From the NCBI GenBank assembly GCA_036558305.1, contig DATBFX010000517.1:1-17947 (forward strand): DNA of 17,947 bases, in the 5' to 3' direction. A program made the translations under genes and the position numbers. How positions within the stretch are numbered: the first letter of the stretch is position 1; every line of letters begins with the position of its first letter. The DNA is from DATBFX01 sp036558305 (GTDB taxonomy: Bacteria > Chloroflexota > Chloroflexia > Thermomicrobiales > UBA6265). A model generated the notes under the pieces. The model did no database searches and was not told where the DNA came from. It saw nothing but the letters and a program-made list of their open reading frames with translations. Shown here one piece after another: positions 1 to 7,403 of the stretch.

Positions 1-1016
1 CCGCCGCGATGGTCGACGCGGCGCGCCAATTCAGGACTCAAGAACGGGTAGCGCATCACGTCGATCTGGTAACCGGTTCCCAGCAAGACGTGATCGACCG
101 TTCGCTCGCTCCCGTCGCTGAGGGTCAACCGCAGACCACCCGGCCCCGCCGAGGCGCGAGCAATCTCTTTTCCGGTTGTGAACACCACGTCGGTCACGCG
201 CGGTCGAAGCCAGCCCGACCCGGCCGGCCGCAGCGCGCGCGTGGCAACCCTGTTTTGCAGCGCCGTCGGAAGCGAGCGGAAGAGATCGGGCAGTTGGACG
301 ATCCAGTTGATTCCCAACGGCCCGACCGCGCCCGGCGGGTAGAGGATGTGGGCCAGGCGGCCGGATTCGCGGCTGATATGGCCCTGCTGCCCGAGCCAGT
401 GGACGACGGGAGTCCGCGTCACGACCTCCACCGAAGCCCCACCGTCGCTCAACAAGGCCGCGGATTCCAGCGCGGATTGCCCACCGCCGACGACCATCAC
501 CCGTCGACCGCGGAAGCGTCCCAGGTCTCGCTCCTCGGACGTGTGCGAAACCAGATCGCGTGGGAGGTCGGTCAAGACGGCCGGTCGCCGTTCGAAGCCG
601 GAGAGCCCGGTCGCAACCACCACGCGCCGCGCCGTCACCGCTTCCCCGTCTTCGAGCGTGAGGAGAAAACCGCCACCGTTTGCCTCGACCAAACGCACGG
701 TTCGCGGGTCCACGTCCGGCACGGTCTGTTGGTGAAACCACGTGCCATAGCGCACGAAGGCGTCCAGAGGGATCCGCTCCGGCATCGTGGTACCGGTGGC
801 CCGCTCGAAGGCAGCCAACCCGAAACTCGCCGCGGGGTCCGAGAAGCTGGAGCCATCCCACTCGGAGCGGAGCAGCATGCCGACCGGCATCTGCCGGCGC
901 CAGAAACCCATCACCTCGCCGAAGATTCGGTAATCGGCGCCGATCGCCCCGAGGTGCGCGGCCGCGGAGAGTCCGTACGGTCCGGCCCCGACGATCGCCA
1001 CATCACAGGTCTTCAT
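1..1016 (-). CDS. FAD/NAD(P)-binding flavoprotein, FMO/ornithine-hydroxylase-like (3' end outside window)
   Basis: The frame opens with ATG at 1016, preceded by GAGGGG six bases upstream, and stays open to the window edge (338 codons, no stop, so C-terminally partial). Two dinucleotide-binding motifs are visible: VAIVGAGPYGLSAA at residues 6-19 for FAD and VMVVGGGQSALESAALL in the middle for NAD(P)H. This two-Rossmann layout, and the HTSEERDLGRFRGRRV segment just before the second motif, resemble flavin-containing monooxygenases and lysine/ornithine N-hydroxylases. The likely role is NADPH-dependent oxidation of a small molecule in the cytoplasm; the substrate cannot be read from the sequence. 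It lies 254 bases downstream of an acyl-CoA dehydrogenase on the same strand, so it may have its own promoter. It could equally be an uncharacterised flavin reductase. The fold assignment is firm and the reaction is inferred. Confidence 0.82.
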   Translation of the reverse strand, partial: MKTCDVAIVGAGPYGLSAAAHLGAIGADYRIFGEVMGFWRRQMPVGMLLRSEWDGSSFSDPAASFGLAAFERATGTTMPERIPLDAFVRYGTWFHQQTVPDVDPRTVRLVEANGGGFLLTLEDGEAVTARRVVVATGLSGFERRPAVLTDLPRDLVSHTSEERDLGRFRGRRVMVVGGGQSALESAALLSDGGASVEVVTRTPVVHWLGQQGHISRESGRLAHILYPPGAVGPLGINWIVQLPDLFRSLPTALQNRVATRALRPAGSGWLRPRVTDVVFTTGKEIARASAGPGGLRLTLSDGSERTVDHVLLGTGYQIDVMRYPFLSPELARRVDHRG

Positions 1017-1079
1017 TCGCATCCCCTCATACGCCGTCGCACGAGTGAGGAACCAACACAGCGCGCGGCGACGCCTGGC

Positions 1080-1098
1080 GCTCGACCCGACGTCGAGC
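1080..1098. repeat. Inverted repeat upstream of the flavoprotein gene
   Basis: GCTCGAC and GTCGAGC form perfect 7-base arms around a 5-base loop (CCGAC). The element lies about 65 bases upstream of the flavoprotein start, in the leader or promoter region. It could be an mRNA hairpin or an operator; no U-tract follows it. Confidence 0.3.
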
Positions 1099-1199
1099 CA
1101 CCGAACCGGCCGTTGCACACGTTTTCGTCCTAGTCAGATGGTACCAATCAACGCACCGGCGAGGAGGCATTTTGGCTAGTGCCGAGGTCCCAATGGCCG

Positions 1200-1215
1200 C
1201 GGGACCTTGGTCCCG
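1200..1215. promoter_or_regulatory. Operator-like palindrome CGGGACC-TT-GGTCCCG
   Basis: This is a perfect 7-base inverted repeat with a 2-base centre in the gap between the acyl-CoA dehydrogenase stop (1271) and the flavoprotein start (1016). A third half-site, AGGTCCC, lies at 1185-1191 and can pair with GGGACCT at 1201-1207 around a 9-base loop, so the element could switch between two foldings. Neither form has a following T-run on the minus strand, so a regulator-binding site is at least as likely as a terminator. No regulator gene is seen in the window. Confidence 0.35.
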
Positions 1216-1270
1216 ATCGCCCGGGTCGGGGGTCACATCGGGTCGCGGAGAGCACCTTGGCAAGCCGAGG

Positions 1271-2449
1271 TCAGAGAAACGCCGCCACTCCGGTGATCTC
1301 CCGCCCGACGACCAGGGTGTTGACCTCGTGCGTTCCCTCGTAGGTGAAGACCGATTCGAGATCGCACAGGTGGCGCATCACGTCGTACTCCTGGAGAATG
1401 CCGTTTCCGCCCAGGATCTCGCGCGCCGTCGCCGCGGCCGCGCGCGCCATCGCCGCGTTGTTGAGCTTGGTCAGCGCCGTCATCCCCGGCGTCGCCAACC
1501 CCCGATCCTTCAGGCGACCCGATTGGATCGCCAGCAACTGCGCCTTCGTCACCTCGCCCAGCATCGCCACGAGTTTGGTTTGCACCATTTGAAACGACGC
1601 GATCGGTTTGCCGAACTGCTCGCGGCGAAGCGCGTAGGCGAGGGCCGCCTCGTAGCAGGCGATCGCCTCCCCGAGCGCCGCCCAGGCGACGTTGTGCCGC
1701 GTCTTGCTGAGGATGTCCGCGACCGCGCGGAACCCACCGGTCGGCATCCGATGCGCCGCCGGCACGCGACACCCTTCCAACCGGATGTCGGCCTGCCAGA
1801 CACCACGCTTCGACAGCTTCCCCTCGATCACCGTCGCCCGAAATCCGGGATTCGGGCACTCGACGAGAAACCCTGCGATCCCGTCCTCGGCGCGGGCCCA
1901 GACGACCGCCAGGTCGCAAATCGTCCCGTTCCCGATCCAGCGCTTGGCACCTTCGAGCACGTACCCATCCCCGTCGCGAACGGCGCGCGTCGTCAGGTGC
2001 GCCGCATCGCTCCCGTGCTCCGGTTCCGTCAGCGCGAACGCCCCGGTCACCTCGCACCGCGCCATCCGCGGCAACCACCGCCTTTTCTGCTCCTCCGATC
2101 CGCACGCGGCGATCGCCCCCATCGCCAGACCGCTGTGGACGCCGAAGAACGTGGCAAACGACGAATCGACCCTGGCGAGCTCCTGCGTTGCCAGTCCATA
2201 GGCCACGCTACTCAGTGACGGGCAGCCGTAGCCCTGGACGGAACCTCCCACGATGCCGAGGTCGGCCAACATCGGCACGAGGTGGGTTTGGAACTCCGCA
2301 CGCTCCCACGCCCGCGCGGCGACCGGCCGAACGTGCTCCTCCGCGAACGCGCGAACGCGATCGCGAACAGCACGCTCCTCGTCGGTCAGGAGAGAGTCGG
2401 TGAGGTAGAAGTCGAGTGGAGACGACTCGTCAGCAACGGAAGCGGCCAC
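1271..2449 (-). CDS. Acyl-CoA dehydrogenase, GCDH/ACX4-like (copy 1)
   Basis: This FAD-dependent enzyme would oxidise an acyl-CoA to the trans-2-enoyl-CoA, the first step of beta-oxidation, and pass electrons to ETF. The product is 392 residues, usual for the family. It shows the FALTEPEHGSDA flavin/substrate loop (residues 138-149), KRWIGN (169-174), RREQFGKPIASFQ (275-287), LGGNGI (346-351) and the catalytic base Glu371 in TYEGTHEVN. The base position and GREITG tail are those of glutaryl-CoA dehydrogenases and plant short-chain ACX4. The arginine that binds the glutaryl carboxylate in human GCDH (recalled from the literature) aligns with Ala99, so a short monocarboxylic substrate is more likely. 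I chose GTG at 2449 because AGAAGGA sits 4 bases upstream; an in-frame GTG at 2491 lacks a ribosome site. It is a paralogue of the gene at 3248-4405. Confidence 0.9.
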   Translation of the reverse strand: MAASVADESSPLDFYLTDSLLTDEERAVRDRVRAFAEEHVRPVAARAWERAEFQTHLVPMLADLGIVGGSVQGYGCPSLSSVAYGLATQELARVDSSFATFFGVHSGLAMGAIAACGSEEQKRRWLPRMARCEVTGAFALTEPEHGSDAAHLTTRAVRDGDGYVLEGAKRWIGNGTICDLAVVWARAEDGIAGFLVECPNPGFRATVIEGKLSKRGVWQADIRLEGCRVPAAHRMPTGGFRAVADILSKTRHNVAWAALGEAIACYEAALAYALRREQFGKPIASFQMVQTKLVAMLGEVTKAQLLAIQSGRLKDRGLATPGMTALTKLNNAAMARAAAATAREILGGNGILQEYDVMRHLCDLESVFTYEGTHEVNTLVVGREITGVAAFL

Positions 2450-2501
2450 CTGATCCTTCTTCACTAAGAGGCGTCCCGTCGCTGACGCCACTGATACAGA
2501 G

Positions 2502-2846
2502 CTAGCGCGAGGACTCCTCCGTTGGTCCGGATTTGAAACTGATCAACTCCGGCTCCTCTTCGGCAAGCTGGACAAGTGCCCGATCGAGCGAGTCATGCAA
2601 GCTCACGATCGCGGGGAACCAATCGCGCCAGGTGTCGCTATAGCAAACGGCCATTTTCGCATCGCGGTGTATTTTGCCGGTCACCGACATCGTGACCCGG
2701 ATAGAATCACCGATATCACAACCGTTTTCGCGTAAATGCCGAAGGACCGACTCCAAGTCATGCCCTTCGGCAAGGATGTTGCGAGCCTCTTTGATGAAAG
2801 GCTCAAGGTCCCGTGGTTCCCGGTGGTATGAGCGAACCAGTGTCAT
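2502..2846 (-). CDS. Small hypothetical protein, possible L7/L12-C-domain-like fold
   Basis: This 114-residue soluble protein has no signal or membrane segment. ATG at 2846 has a strong ribosome site, AAGGGGGA, five bases upstream. The centre, ESVLRHLRENGCDIGDSIRV followed by TGKIHRDAKMAVCYSDTW, reads like helix-turn-helix-strand units of the type (I/V)LR.LRE.G....SI.....TG....AK..V..S.TW. I recall this pattern from small proteins resembling the ribosomal L7/L12 C-terminal domain. That link is from memory and weak. The gene starts 19 bases after the stop of the 117-residue gene, so the two are probably co-transcribed. Base composition is unlike the neighbours: 28 of 60 bases are G or C in 2701-2760, against 49 of 60 in 3661-3720. 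I assign no function; an immunity-like partner of the upstream gene is one possibility. Confidence 0.72.
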   Translation of the reverse strand: MTLVRSYHREPRDLEPFIKEARNILAEGHDLESVLRHLRENGCDIGDSIRVTMSVTGKIHRDAKMAVCYSDTWRDWFPAIVSLHDSLDRALVQLAEEEPELISFKSGPTEESSR

Positions 2847-2865
2847 CTAGTCCCCCTTTGCATAC

Positions 2866-3219
2866 CTACTGGAGCAAGCCGCGACGTTCCGCGCACGGTC
2901 GGATCCACTCGGTGTCTCGGCCGGGGTTCGCACCGCCGACCCTGAAACCGCTGATGACGATGCGAGTCCGACCTTCCTCGGCCGCCATCGAGCCAAGGCG
3001 AGCCAATATGACACGAATGCCGCGCACCCCCAACTTCAACGGTGAGTCGCCGGTTGGCACCACATCGGCGTCCCAAAGGCGCAAGACTGTTGCATCGATA
3101 ACGACGCTTGCAAGGAGTCGGACTTCGCCTTCCCGAAGAACAAAACCGATGTCGACATGTGCTCCGTGCAGGAACCGTCGCTCGCGGCCGGGACGCGATG
3201 GCTCGGCCATTCCTACCAT
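2866..3219 (-). CDS. Small hypothetical protein with GANPGR motif
   Basis: This 117-residue protein has no signal peptide or membrane helix. ATG at 3219 has GGGGG four bases upstream; in-frame starts further upstream would run back into the acyl-CoA dehydrogenase gene that ends at 3248. The first half alternates hydrophobic residues (VDIGFVLREGEVRLLASVVI, then VLRLWDADVV), suggesting beta strands. A helix follows (RGIRVILARLGSMAAEEG), then a last strand, RIVISGFRVGGANPGRDTEW. A strand ending in SGANPGR/GANPGR recurs, as I recall, at the C-terminus of some polymorphic-toxin and Rhs-associated proteins, but I cannot verify this. The gene pairs with the downstream 114-residue gene, and together they interrupt a tandem pair of acyl-CoA dehydrogenases. 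The function is unknown. Confidence 0.62.
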   Translation of the reverse strand: MVGMAEPSRPGRERRFLHGAHVDIGFVLREGEVRLLASVVIDATVLRLWDADVVPTGDSPLKLGVRGIRVILARLGSMAAEEGRTRIVISGFRVGGANPGRDTEWIRPCAERRGLLQ

Positions 3220-3247
3220 TGTACCCCCGACCAGCAGCCAAGCCGTC

Positions 3248-4405
3248 CTAGACGAACGCCGACAACCCCGTGATCTCGCGCCCGACAAGCAGCGCGTTGA
3301 CGTCGAACGTCCCCTCGTAGGTGAACAACGCTTCGAGATCGCTCATATGGCGCATCACCTCGTTGTCCTGGAGGATGCCGTTGCCGCCGAGGATCTCGCG
3401 CGCCGTCTTGGCAACCTCCCGCGCCGTCTCGGTCGTCGTCGCTTTGGCCAGCGCGGCCATCCCCGGCGTCATCTTGCCGCAATCGGTGAGGCGACCGAGT
3501 TGGACGAGGAGCAGTTGCGCCTTCGTGATCTCGCCCAGCATGCGGACGAGCTTCGCCTGGACCAACTGGAAGGAGGCGATCGGTTTGCCAAACTGCTCGC
3601 GACGGCGCGCGTAGTCGAGGGCGATCTCGTAGCAAGCGATCGCCCCGCCGAGCGCTCCCCAGGCGACGTTGCCCCGCCCGCGCGCGAGCACGTCCGCCGC
3701 GCCCCGGAACCCGGTCACCGGCAGCCGGTTGGCGGCAGGCACCCGGCACCCTTCCAGCCGGATGTCTGCTTGAGGCACCGCCCGCTGCGCCAGCTTGCCG
3801 GTCATCGGGGTCGCTCGAAAACCGGGATTCGGGCACTCGACCAGGAATGCCGCGATCCCATCCTCCACCCGCGCCCACACGACCGCGACCTTGCAGAAGG
3901 TCGCGTTCCCAATCCATCGCTTCGCGCCGTCGAGGACGTAGTCTTCCCCGTCACGGCGGGCGGTCGTCGCCAGATGCGAGGCGTCGCTTCCGTGCTCCGG
4001 CTCGGTCAGGGCAAACGACCCGATGGCCTCGCACCGCGCCAGCTCCGGCAGCCAGCGCGCCTTCTGCTCCGCCGACCCGCAGGCCGCGATCGTGCCCATG
4101 GCGAGCCCGCTGTGGGCCGTGTAGAACGTCGCGAACGACGAATCGACCCGCGCCAGTTCCTGCATCGCCAGCCCGGTCGCCACGCTGCTCAATCCGGGGC
4201 AGCCGTACCCCGCGATCACCCCGCCGGCGATGCCGAGACCGGCGAGCTTCGGCACGAGCCCCATCGGAAACTCGCCGCGCTCCCAGGCGTCGCGCGCCAC
4301 CGGCCGCAACTCCGCTTCGGCAAATATCCGGACGCGATCGCGGACCGATCGCTCCGCGGCCGTCAGCAGCGTCTCCGCCAGATAGAAGTCGGTCGATGAG
4401 GTCAC
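3248..4405 (-). CDS. Acyl-CoA dehydrogenase, GCDH/ACX4-like (copy 2)
   Basis: The product is a 385-residue flavoprotein acyl-CoA dehydrogenase for the first oxidation of beta-oxidation. It carries FALTEPEHGSDA (131-142), KRWIGN (162-167), RREQFGKPIASFQ (268-280), LGGNGI (339-344) and catalytic Glu364 in FTYEGTFDVN. By eye about two thirds or more of its residues match the protein at 1271-2449, so the two are tandem paralogues. As in that copy, the position of the human GCDH carboxylate-binding arginine is alanine (Ala92), arguing against glutaryl-CoA. The start is GTG at 4405; AAAGGA lies 9 bases upstream, and the GTG overlaps the TGA of the hydroxyacyl-CoA dehydrogenase as GTGA, a classic sign of translational coupling. 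Substrate chain length is inferred only from similarity to short-chain ACX4-type enzymes. Confidence 0.92.
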   Translation of the reverse strand: MTSSTDFYLAETLLTAAERSVRDRVRIFAEAELRPVARDAWERGEFPMGLVPKLAGLGIAGGVIAGYGCPGLSSVATGLAMQELARVDSSFATFYTAHSGLAMGTIAACGSAEQKARWLPELARCEAIGSFALTEPEHGSDASHLATTARRDGEDYVLDGAKRWIGNATFCKVAVVWARVEDGIAAFLVECPNPGFRATPMTGKLAQRAVPQADIRLEGCRVPAANRLPVTGFRGAADVLARGRGNVAWGALGGAIACYEIALDYARRREQFGKPIASFQLVQAKLVRMLGEITKAQLLLVQLGRLTDCGKMTPGMAALAKATTTETAREVAKTAREILGGNGILQDNEVMRHMSDLEALFTYEGTFDVNALLVGREITGLSAFV

Positions 4406-5316
4406 GTCGCACCGTCCTTTGGTTGGTAGTCGTAGAATCCCTTGCCCGTCTTGCGCCCGAGGTGTCCCGCGGCCACAAGGTCCTCCAGCAGTTTCGGCGG
4501 CCGATCGCTCTCCTTCCCCGTCCGCGCATACCAGTGGCGGGCCGCCGCCAGGACGACGTCGAGCCCGTTGAAGTCGGCCAGCGCAAAGGGCCCCATCGGG
4601 TGATTGAGACCAAGCTCCACCGCGGTGTCGATGTCCCGCGGGGTCGCGTACCCCTGGTCGGCCAACCACATCGCTTCGCGCCGCAACGCCCCGAGGATGC
4701 GGTTGACGATGAACCCGGTGATCTCGCGCTGCAACACCACCGGTTCCCGCTCGATGCGCCGGCAGAAGTCGACCGCCGCCGCGACGACGCTCGGCTCCGT
4801 GTAGGAAGCCGGCGCCACTTCGACCAACCGCATCACCAGCACCGGATTGAAGAAGTGCAACGCCAGCGTCCGCCCTCGTCCTCGGAGATCGGCGGTGAGC
4901 TCGGAGATCGTCATCGTCGACGAGTTCGTCGCGAGAATCGCACCTTCCGGCGCCGCCGCATCCAGCCGCGCAAAGACCTCCCGCTTGACCGCCAGATCCT
5001 CGACCACCGCCTCGACGACGAGATCGGCCCCCGCGATTGCCTCGTCGAATTCGGGCACCGGTTGGACGTTGGCGACCGCGGCGTCCCGCGCCTCCGGGCT
5101 CAACGTCCCTTTGTCGACGCGGCGTTGGAGGTGGCCCCGGTTTGACGCGATCGCGCGCTCGATCTGGGTCGGTGAGACGTCGAAGAGCGCAACGCGAAAC
5201 CCGTGCAGCCCCGCCTGCTGCGCGATCTGCGCCCCCATCGTCCCGGCACCGATCACCGCCACCCGCTCGATGCCGGACCTTCGCAGGTCGACGCTTGGGG
5301 ACGGAGGATCCGTCAT
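4402..5316 (-). CDS. 3-hydroxyacyl-CoA (3-hydroxybutyryl-CoA) dehydrogenase
   Basis: The enzyme oxidises (S)-3-hydroxyacyl-CoA to 3-ketoacyl-CoA with NAD+, or runs in reverse. The product is 304 residues, close to the usual single-domain size of about 280-310. It has an N-terminal Rossmann motif AVIGAGTMGAQIA (20-32), NSSTMTISELT (131-141) and LHFFNPVLVMRLVEV (153-167). His154 and Glu166 match the catalytic His/Glu pair by sequence and spacing. The C-terminal helical domain shows GFIVNRILGAL (201-211), GLNHPMGPFALADFNGLDVV (236-255) and GRKTGKGFYDY. ATG at 5316 shares its A with the TGA of the kinase gene (TGATG), and its stop overlaps the next gene's GTG. It therefore sits in the middle of a kinase / dehydrogenase / acyl-CoA dehydrogenase message. 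The family is certain; the preferred chain length is not. Confidence 0.95.
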   Translation of the reverse strand: MTDPPSPSVDLRRSGIERVAVIGAGTMGAQIAQQAGLHGFRVALFDVSPTQIERAIASNRGHLQRRVDKGTLSPEARDAAVANVQPVPEFDEAIAGADLVVEAVVEDLAVKREVFARLDAAAPEGAILATNSSTMTISELTADLRGRGRTLALHFFNPVLVMRLVEVAPASYTEPSVVAAAVDFCRRIEREPVVLQREITGFIVNRILGALRREAMWLADQGYATPRDIDTAVELGLNHPMGPFALADFNGLDVVLAAARHWYARTGKESDRPPKLLEDLVAAGHLGRKTGKGFYDYQPKDGAT

Positions 5317-6758
5317 CAGTCCAGGAGATCCTTCAGCCAGGCGAGTCTTTCGTGGGAAACCGGCTCGATGCCCTCCGCGGCGATGAACCCTTCCAGCGTC
5401 GCGCCATCCTTGACCAGCGTTGCCGGCCACCAGACGCGACCGTCGGCGGCGACGGAATCGCCGGTGATCCTCAATCGGTCGCCCGACCCGACGTAGGTAA
5501 GCGTCTCGAACGAGCGCCCTGGTCCGGCCCGTAACCGATACGAGTCGGCGACGACGCGCGCCTCGCCGCCCGCGTGCAACGTGGTGTCGCCCCCGGTCAG
5601 ACCCGGTACCGCATCACCGGCAAACAGGAGCAGGAGCGCCAGTACGATGTTGACCACACCGAAGACGACGACGAGACGCCACAAACCCCGCCGCAGCCCG
5701 CTCGCACGGCGCAACCGTTCGCCCCCGGCACGATACATCGCGGCGGCGGCCTGGTTTCCACGCATCGGTCGCGCCGGCAGCGGATCCACGATCGTTTGGG
5801 GCCCGATCGGAGGAGACGGGGCTACGCGCGCCGCGGCGGCCTCGCCTTCCGCCATCGCCTCCTCCAGCTTCTCGCGGAACAGGCGAGCAAACGCGGTGGT
5901 ATCGCCGTATCGCCGGTCCGGTCGCTTGGCCAGGGCCGAGAGGACGACGTCGTCGATCCACGCCGGCAAACGCAACTCCGCCCGAACCCTGGACGGAGGG
6001 GTCGGCGTCCGCTCGAGGTGCGCGCGGATCACCTCGTCCTTGTTCTCGCCGCCCTCTCCCGAAGCGAACGGCGGCGCACCGGTGAGGAGTTCGTAGACGA
6101 CGCAGCCCAGCGCGTACACGTCGGTAGCGGCACCGACCGCTTCCCCGCACGCCTGTTCCGGCGACAAGTAGGCGGCCGTGCCGAAGGCGAGCCCGCCGAT
6201 CGTCTCCTGCGGTTGCCCGGCGCGCTGGGCGAGCCCGAAGTCGATCAGCTTGACCGTGCGCTCCGGCGTCACGATCAGGTTCTGCGGTTTGACGTCAAGA
6301 TGAACGAGTCCACGCCGGTGGAGGTGTGCCAGGGCGACGGCGACCTGATCCAGCAGGTGCGCCGTCGTCTCTACGTCGAACGGGCCCTGCTCGGCGATTT
6401 CCTGCTTGAGCGAACGACCGGGCACGTACTCCAGGACCGCCCAGGGCGCGTCGTTGTCTTCGTAGAGATCGTAGACGCGGGCGACGTTCGGGTGGTGAAG
6501 GAAGGCCAAGGTTCGCGCCTCGCGCCGGAAGCGGGCGCGCGCGTCGGGATCGCGCCGATACTCCGGCCGCAAGGTCTTCAGCGCCACGGTGCGCCGCGTC
6601 CGCAGATCGCGCCCCCGGTAGACGATCGCCATCCCGCCGCTGCCGAGGGGATCGTCCAGATCGACCTCGTAATGCCCGGCCACGACGGTGCGCGTCCGAC
6701 CGTCTCCCGCGACCGCCGCGGTGTGCCCGGCGGTCAACTCCTCAGCGGTCGCAGCCAT
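5316..6758 (-). CDS. Membrane Ser/Thr protein kinase with extracellular SH3-like domain
   Basis: This is a 480-residue PknB-type kinase. The N-terminal kinase domain (about 29-300) has the glycine loop GSGGMAIVYRG (39-49), ATP-binding Lys61 in VALKTL, catalytic loop HLDVKPQN (153-160, Asp155), DFG (173-175) and SPEQ (199-202). The usual HRD arginine is leucine, so activation-loop control may differ from that of RD kinases. A proline/alanine-rich linker leads to one transmembrane helix (about 361-381, LVVVFGVVNIVLALLLLFAG). The rest lies outside the membrane and contains a bacterial SH3-like domain (about 399-466, with YRLRAGPGRSFETL and VWWPATL), a fold that often binds cell-wall or peptide ligands. 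I chose ATG at 6758; a TTG just before it is possible, and the ribosome site (GGTGAG) is weak. It overlaps the 3-hydroxyacyl-CoA dehydrogenase by one base, linking an envelope sensor to fatty-acid oxidation genes. Confidence 0.95.
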   Translation of the reverse strand: MAATAEELTAGHTAAVAGDGRTRTVVAGHYEVDLDDPLGSGGMAIVYRGRDLRTRRTVALKTLRPEYRRDPDARARFRREARTLAFLHHPNVARVYDLYEDNDAPWAVLEYVPGRSLKQEIAEQGPFDVETTAHLLDQVAVALAHLHRRGLVHLDVKPQNLIVTPERTVKLIDFGLAQRAGQPQETIGGLAFGTAAYLSPEQACGEAVGAATDVYALGCVVYELLTGAPPFASGEGGENKDEVIRAHLERTPTPPSRVRAELRLPAWIDDVVLSALAKRPDRRYGDTTAFARLFREKLEEAMAEGEAAAARVAPSPPIGPQTIVDPLPARPMRGNQAAAAMYRAGGERLRRASGLRRGLWRLVVVFGVVNIVLALLLLFAGDAVPGLTGGDTTLHAGGEARVVADSYRLRAGPGRSFETLTYVGSGDRLRITGDSVAADGRVWWPATLVKDGATLEGFIAAEGIEPVSHERLAWLKDLLD

Positions 6759-6848
6759 CAACGACGTCTCACCACGGCAATCGGCATCCCCGGCAATTCA
6801 GGACATCCTCTCATCGATCGGGATACTGTACCAGAAGGGTCGGCGCGG

Positions 6849-7403
6849 CTAGCGGAAGAGGTCGTCAACCGGCACGCGGAATCCCGGCAACACGTCCCCG
6901 CCGTCGAGCACGTCGCCGGATCGAAAGACGCGAATCTGTCCACCGGCGTAGAACGCGACGAAGGTCTTATCGACGGGGATTGCTGCCCAGACCAGCGGGA
7001 CACCGAATTTCAGATAGAGCCCAACCTTTTCGACCAATTCTCCGAATCGCTGCGAGGGAGAGAGGGTTTCAAGAAGCGCATCGGGCGGAGTCTCGAAGTA
7101 CGTGACTGGTGCGACTCCGTCCGGGAGGTGTTCGACCTTGACGTAGACGAGGTCCGGCACGAGGAGCGTCGTTGGTGACTTCTCGATAACGAATCCCGTC
7201 TCGGAAGTGAAGACCTCGCCCTCCCGCCCATGGTGACCGTAGACGGCAAGGTGGCCGGCGAGTCGGCCCCCGACGAGACCGTGCACTCCACCCGCCGCCG
7301 CCATCTCGCGCAATTCCCCCCTGACGAGCTCGACGTGCGCGTCCGCACCCATGTTCCAGACGTCGTCCGCGGTCAGCAGCTTCTTCTCGGCGGTTGCAAC
7401 CAT
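6849..7403 (-). CDS. Uma2 family protein (PD-(D/E)XK nuclease fold)
   Basis: The product is 184 residues, the typical length for the Uma2/DUF820 family, which is common in cyanobacteria and Chloroflexota and carries a restriction-endonuclease-like fold. Family signs are an N-terminal T.DDVWNM...HVELVRGEL, the acidic pair LVPDLVYV (Asp84), LLETLSPSQR (Glu112), then EKVGLYLKFGVPLVW (125-139) and the C-terminal SGDVLDGGDVLPGFRVPVDDLF. ATG at 7403 follows a GGGGG stretch about ten bases upstream. The gene is separated by 90 bases from the kinase gene downstream and is divergent from the crotonase operon. GC is lower than in the neighbours (33 of 60 bases in 6961-7020). These genes are often scattered in many copies and have no established cellular role, so a nuclease activity is only inferred. 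Confidence 0.9.
   Translation of the reverse strand: MVATAEKKLLTADDVWNMGADAHVELVRGELREMAAAGGVHGLVGGRLAGHLAVYGHHGREGEVFTSETGFVIEKSPTTLLVPDLVYVKVEHLPDGVAPVTYFETPPDALLETLSPSQRFGELVEKVGLYLKFGVPLVWAAIPVDKTFVAFYAGGQIRVFRSGDVLDGGDVLPGFRVPVDDLFR

Noticed and set aside
31..861. Minus-strand open frame of 276 codons at the left end
   Set aside because: Out of frame with the flavoprotein whose two Rossmann motifs and ribosome site are clear in the overlapping frame.
2813..4399. Plus-strand open frame of 528 codons opposite the acyl-CoA dehydrogenase
   Set aside because: Antisense to a gene with full catalytic motifs; low-complexity Arg/His/Pro-rich product with no domain.
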